Assembly: GCA_050084515.1 (NCBI GenBank)
Contig: CM114271.1
Coordinates: 29,202,001 to 29,266,000, forward strand
Direction of reading: 5' to 3'
DNA from: Blasia pusilla
Taxonomy: Eukaryota; Marchantiophyta; Marchantiopsida; Blasiales
DNA length: 64,000 nt
Shown: positions 60,613 through 64,000 of the stretch, piece by piece
Numbering within the stretch: position 1 is the stretch's first letter
How the letters are laid out: every line of letters begins with the position of its first letter
Made by a program: the position numbers and the translations under genes
Notes under the pieces: model-generated
The model's database searches: none
What the model was told of the DNA's origin: nothing
The model's input: the letters and a program-made list of their open reading frames with translations, nothing else

Positions 60613-61509
60613 CGGCCAGGAGAGATGGCGACCTTAGCAACATTTAGCAGTGCCATCACTTGGCCTAGTGATTTGATTGAGGGACATGTCCATGCAGAGG
60701 ATACTCCCGTTCATAACATTTCTATGGAGAGGAATGTCATGATAACCGCATCAGTCCGTGGAGGAGAGGTGCCGCTTTGGGGCTCGACTAAGGAGCTTCG
60801 ACGCTTAGCCATAGAGCATGTGCAGACCGTGTGGAGCGAGACGTTTGCACCAAAGTGTGATGGATCAGAGGAATCCCAGATATCCAAGAGTGCTGCTATT
60901 ACCCCTTTGGACACCACCCTGATTGTGTGGTGCATCCCAGAGAAGAGTATTCATATGTTGGATCTCTTTGGAGGGATCAACACTGGGTTAGCTACTGTTT
61001 TGTAGGCTAGAGTGCGCGTGCAGCAGTACCTGTATGTGGAGATTGATGATGTTGCAAGACGCGCTTCACTTGACCATGTGGCGTAGTTACACCTCCATTT
61101 TCCCGACTTATTGTCTGCGTCCGCCATTCAGGGTTACCAGAGCTCCCTACCGAGGGACATTTCATTGTTGGGGGTGCAGGACTTGGAGCGGGTAGGGACC
61201 ATAGACTTGGTCATTGCTGGTTGGCCATGTCAGGGCCAGTCGAGTTTTGGACGGGGTAGTGGATTAGCCGACTCTCGGTCCAGGTTGCTTTAGGAGATGA
61301 TGCGGATCTTGCGACACTTGCAGAAGCATCAGTCTCATCCTCCAGCATACATTCTGGAGAATGTACTGATTTTGGGCGATTTGAGGTCATGTGTGGTGAT
61401 AAGTGCACATCAGGTGCGCGCATGGATCCACCTGGCAGTTTTGTTGGATGGGGCAAGTGTGGGTTCACGAGCACATCGCCCGCGTCTTTGGTGGACCAAC
61501 TTGGAGCAG

Positions 61510-62650
61510 ATCTTTGTGGGGCTTCCGCGCTTCTCCCTGCATAACCCGGAGACAAAACAAATTGGCCAGACAAAAGAAGGAGAAATGCTTAAAGTTTGGC
61601 GTCACCCTCAAATTTCATAAAGAATGTTAAATTAGCTATGGAAATTGTTTGTGGTCAAAAATTCATACAGACACGAAGTAGAGGTTCACTAAAGTATTCT
61701 GTAACTCTGCGAGTTGCTTATGTCGCAATTAGCGATTGGACCAATATTTCGCCAGATTGTGGCCCGGAAATAACATCCGTAATTGTGATAGAGCCCTTTC
61801 CAAGTCCTCTACCGTCGAGAAAGTAGAGCTTTAATCTGCGCTTAAAAAAAAAAAGAATCGCGGTCGGAAGCCGGAAAATCCGATTAAATCGCGAAAAGAA
61901 AAACCTGAATTTCCGTACCTAGCCCATTTGATTCAACGAAGAGTGTGGAGGGGACTCCAAAGCTAAAGCCGACGGTTTGCAGCTTGGACGCGAAAAAAAA
62001 AAGACCTCGTTTTGTGTTGCTAAGACATGCTTTGGTTCAATCCTTGGAGAGGGCCCGAAGACTACGCCGTGAAAATGGAGGATCCGGCGAACTAAGTTTT
62101 TGCCGTGTGGTGTCTCTCAAAAACATCCTTTTCATTTAGTAGATGGGCCCATGGCCTCTTTTGGGACGTATGCTCGGCCGAACCTTCGCCCCCCGTAGGG
62201 TCGCGGCGTCTCCTATGGCGGAGTGGCTGATTATCCCTATTAATCGGGCCATTTCCCAGCGTCTTGGCTTGCTGGTGTTGTCCCCGGTTCATAGTTGCCA
62301 ACCCAGGTACCTAATATGAGAGCAAGATGGTCCCTGCGACTAATGATCTTCTGCAAGTACATTCTAGTAAGGGCTCGTGATGCATGGCCCGACCCAAACC
62401 AAATAACAATCTCGGATTGAACCGATATTCCCAACGCGTGTTTGCCGTTCCACCAAGCGAGTCTTGGCTTTTATTAGGAATAGATTGAAAATGCGGATTG
62501 CGCTGCCCTTTTGCATTCCTCGGCCGTTGATGCATGGCATGGCTACACACGTGCTACAATGGCAATTACAATTGGAAGCAATCTTTGTTGGAGCGGAAAG
62601 ATTGCCTAAGTTGGATTGTTCTCTGCAACTTCGAGAACATGAAGTTGGAA

Positions 62651-62684
<34 letters not shown>

Positions 62685-62790
62685 AGTACTCGGGCTCTAA
62701 CTGCTTCGACAAGAAACCACACTCCACCATCATGAAAAGGCTGACGGCCTTGATAAAATGTCAACGGACCCTAGAACTGGTTATGAAACA
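61510..62790. other. Foreign insertion in the methyltransferase, partly mitochondrial
   Basis: Methyltransferase similarity stops after TNLEQ (about 61510) and resumes with VLRRAYARVE (about 62790). The 1.28 kb between has different composition, A-runs, and at its right end a mitochondrial rrn18-like block. The rest (for example 62160-62530) is probably also organellar, but I do not recognise it. Breakpoints are accurate only to tens of bases. Confidence 0.65.
62536..62700 (+). pseudogene. Mitochondrial small-subunit rRNA (rrn18) fragment, nuclear copy
   Basis: GGCTACACACGTGCTACAAT is the universal SSU rRNA motif near position 1220 (E. coli numbering). The following GGCAATTACAA...GGAAGCAAT, GGAAAGATTGCCT and GGATTGTTCTCTGCAACT fit plant mitochondrial rrn18 better than plastid or nuclear SSU. 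CTAGTAATCGCGGATCAGCA and TGCCGCGGTGAATA follow. Small deletions and substitutions show decay. Confidence 0.88.
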
Positions 62791-63388
62791 TGAGGTGTTG
62801 CGGAGGGCATATGCGAGAGTGGAGCGTCCCTCCAATTTGTTGGTGGATTCTATATTGGATCCGGGCCGTCGATCACAAGCAGTGAGGCTAGATGATCGAC
62901 CGCCGTTGACTGTGGTCAACAGGATTGGCATGCCACGGGCAACCTTTCCCACATTGGTGAGTTTTCCCGCTTCCTATGCATTGAAGGAGGCCAGACCTAA
63001 CTTATGGTTTGGGATGACCAGTTACAGAGGTTGGTGGAGCCCAATGCCGATGAGGGAGAGCGAGCGATGGGATTCCCCACAAGAGTGACGACATCACAGC
63101 ACTTGCGTTGGTGATCCCCATGCCTACCGAGATAGTTGAGGCACTGGCTGGGGGCAAGATCCAAGGAGATCGACACAGCAAGGGTGATCAAGAGGTACAT
63201 CCTTGGACTTCTTTGGATGTTCTACAGGTATGCCAGGAGATGATAGCCACAACACTGAGCGTGGTTCTGAGTACTGCACATGGAGGTCCGATTTTGCAGT
63301 TGGCTGTAGGGGAGCACTTGAGTTTTGTTGTTAGAGATGGGGTTGCACCATACCACCAACACCCGCGTCGGAGAGTCCTACCGTAGTC

Positions 63389-63815
63389 ATGATGGAGACT
63401 TGGGAGCCAAATATAGGCCCTAAGTTGATTGGAGGAGAGCGGCGCCGGATACACCAGTTCCTTACGAGTTATAGGAGGTATTTTGCATTTAGTATGGATG
63501 ATTTGGGTACGCTGAAGGGTCCAAGGATCCGCATTGAGTTGTCGAGTGACACGTCGATCTTCCGACAACCCTACAGGTACAGTGATATGGAGAGGATCTC
63601 GCCAAGAAGGATGTGCATGGCAACTGGATGTATAGGCGGATCTGTGGAGATTACCGACCTATCAATTGGCAGACAAAGTTCAATTGGTATGCCATACCCA
63701 CTCCTGAGGAGATCTTTGATGCGATTGGGCATGCAAAGGTCTTCAGTTCATTGGATTTGCAAGTCGGATACCATCAGCTGCCTATCAGATTGGGGAACAA
63801 GCAGACTCCACAGTT
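63389..63815 (+). pseudogene. Reverse transcriptase N-terminal part, frameshifted and truncated
   Basis: The first frame gives IGGERRRIHQFLTSYRRYFA and FSMDDLGTLKGPRIRIEL. After a frameshift near 63.61 kb comes CGDYRPINWQTKFNWYAIPT, PEEIFDAIGHAKVFSSLDLQ and VGYHQLPIR. These match Ty3/Gypsy RT (usually CVDYRxLNxxT, PxPxxxELFDxL, FSKLDLxSGYHQI). The palm motif YxDD, connection and RNase H are absent because the sequence jumps to integrase at about 63.81 kb. Confidence 0.82.
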
Positions 63816-63827
63816 GCATCCACTTCC

Positions 63828-64000
63828 AATCATGGGTTTAGGTTATAGATGGAGTTTGGATTTTGCAGGACCTTTGCCTTTGACGTAGCGTCATAGTCGC
63901 TATGAGTTGGTGATGATCGAGCACTTTCTCAAAGTGGATAGAGTTGGTTGCATTGCTTGACAAGGCTAGTGAGGGAGTAGCGTATGCCTTCCTAGATCGG
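63828..64000 (+). pseudogene. Integrase core start, cut by the window end
   Basis: GLGYRWSLDFAGPLPLT carries the first catalytic Asp of the integrase core (usually WxxDFxGPLPxT). A TAG follows, then RHSRYELVMIEHF, and in another frame ASEGVAYAFLDR to the last base. The rest lies outside the window. Confidence 0.78.

Larger units (their letters stand above)
60940..63240 (+). pseudogene. C5 DNA methyltransferase domain inside the retrotransposon, interrupted
   Basis: Motif I is LDLFGGINTGLATVL at 60955-61002, followed by YVEIDDVARR (cofactor ribose contact). Motif IV is VIAGWPCQGQS with catalytic Cys at 61228-61230, then GRGSGLADSRSRL. Motif VI is ILENV (Glu at 61357-61359). A motif VIII-like AHRPRLWWTN ends near 61.50 kb. 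After the insertion, homology resumes near 62.79 kb with LRRAYARVERPSNLLVDSIL and RRSQAV, then PPLTVVNRIGMPRATFPTLV, and, after a frame change, VEPNADEGERAMGFP (motif IX-like). The family transfers methyl groups to cytosine C5 using S-adenosylmethionine. In-frame TAG codons lie at 61003, 61084 and 61291; the part before the insertion is otherwise in a single frame. Confidence 0.87.
58990..64000 (+). mobile_element. Ty3/Gypsy-type retrotransposon carrying a DNA cytosine-5 methyltransferase (partial, runs off window)
   Basis: All blocks lie on the plus strand in order: gag with CCHC knuckle (59185-59748), protease (about 60.20-60.61 kb), C5 DNA methyltransferase (about 60.94-63.24 kb), RT N-terminus (63.39-63.81 kb), then integrase (63.83 kb to the window end). 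The methyltransferase is bounded by retroelement domains on both sides, so it is part of the element rather than a host gene. Methyltransferases captured by retrotransposons are known in dinoflagellates and charophytes, where self-methylation of the new DNA was suggested. This copy has stops, frameshifts, a foreign insertion and an RT-integrase deletion. LTRs were not identified. Confidence 0.88.

Noticed and set aside
60961-61365. A host DNA methyltransferase gene (MET1, CMT or DRM type)
   Set aside because: No BAH, chromo or UBA regions are present, and gag/protease lie upstream and RT/integrase downstream on the same strand, so it belongs to the retroelement.
62536-62700. A functional or bacterial 16S rRNA gene, or contamination
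   Set aside because: Only about 165 bp of the gene is present, with deletions, embedded in a retrotransposon coding region; the sequence fits plant mitochondrial rrn18.
1-64000. CRISPR arrays, operons or bacterial ribosome binding sites
   Set aside because: No regularly spaced direct repeats were seen, and splice sites, LTR elements and plant nuclear tRNAs show this is eukaryotic DNA.

Overview
The window reads as nuclear DNA of a land plant, probably a seed-free one (lycophyte, fern or bryophyte). Support: a plant-type nuclear tRNA-Glu/tRNA-Phe pair, telomere-like CCCTAAA tracts, an insert resembling plant mitochondrial rrn18, a spliced FH2 formin that seems to carry an N-terminal RhoGAP-like module (an architecture I recall from mosses and lycophytes), and a very high load of decayed transposons. 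Species cannot be named from sequence alone.

Layout. 1-4.8 kb: AT-rich DNA with one unassigned ORF and a perfect hairpin. 4.9-7.9 kb: broken non-LTR retrotransposon (+) with a C2H2 finger, reverse transcriptase and a restriction-like endonuclease end. 8.0-8.6 kb: inverted repeats, including an interleaved A-B-A'-B' structure. 8.9-9.7 kb: second LINE relic (-). 13.6-22.0 kb: the one clear host gene, a formin (+). 22.6-25.3 kb: decayed hAT-like transposon (-) into which a head-to-tail pair of small Helitrons has inserted. 25.5-30.8 kb: complete but mutated Copia element with 314-bp LTRs and a CAACC target duplication. 31.2 kb: a foldback. 32.4-34.6 kb: better preserved copy of the same hAT family (-). 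35.0-36.0 kb: a 1002-bp solo LTR with GAAAT duplication. 36.4-44.5 kb: AT-rich, gene-poor DNA with tandem duplications and a Helitron end. 45.0-45.5 kb: tRNA-Glu, tRNA-Phe and a tRNA relic. 45.5-50.8 kb: CpG-retaining stretch with an orphan 333-codon ORF. 51.6-56.4 kb: degenerate Gypsy gag-protease (-) between LTR-like repeats, interrupted by a tangle of foldback repeats with telomere motifs. 59-64 kb (running off the end): a Ty3/Gypsy-type element (+) with the order gag, protease, DNA cytosine-5 methyltransferase, RT, integrase.

The most notable system is this last one. A retrotransposon reading frame carries a recognisable C5 DNA methyltransferase (motif I DLFGG, catalytic PCQ, ENV, RPR, a motif-IX-like MGFP) between protease and RT. 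Methyltransferases captured by retrotransposons are known from dinoflagellates and charophyte algae; this would be a land-plant example. This copy is dead: three in-frame TAG codons, a changed protease active site, about 1.28 kb of foreign DNA (partly mitochondrial rrn18-like) inside the methyltransferase, and a deletion joining RT to integrase.

The formin FH2 exons have matching splice phases and an intact frame, but the proline-rich FH1 tract carries one extra C that shifts the frame. This is either a sequencing or assembly slip, or a real lesion. All identifications rest on motif recognition by eye; no database search was run.
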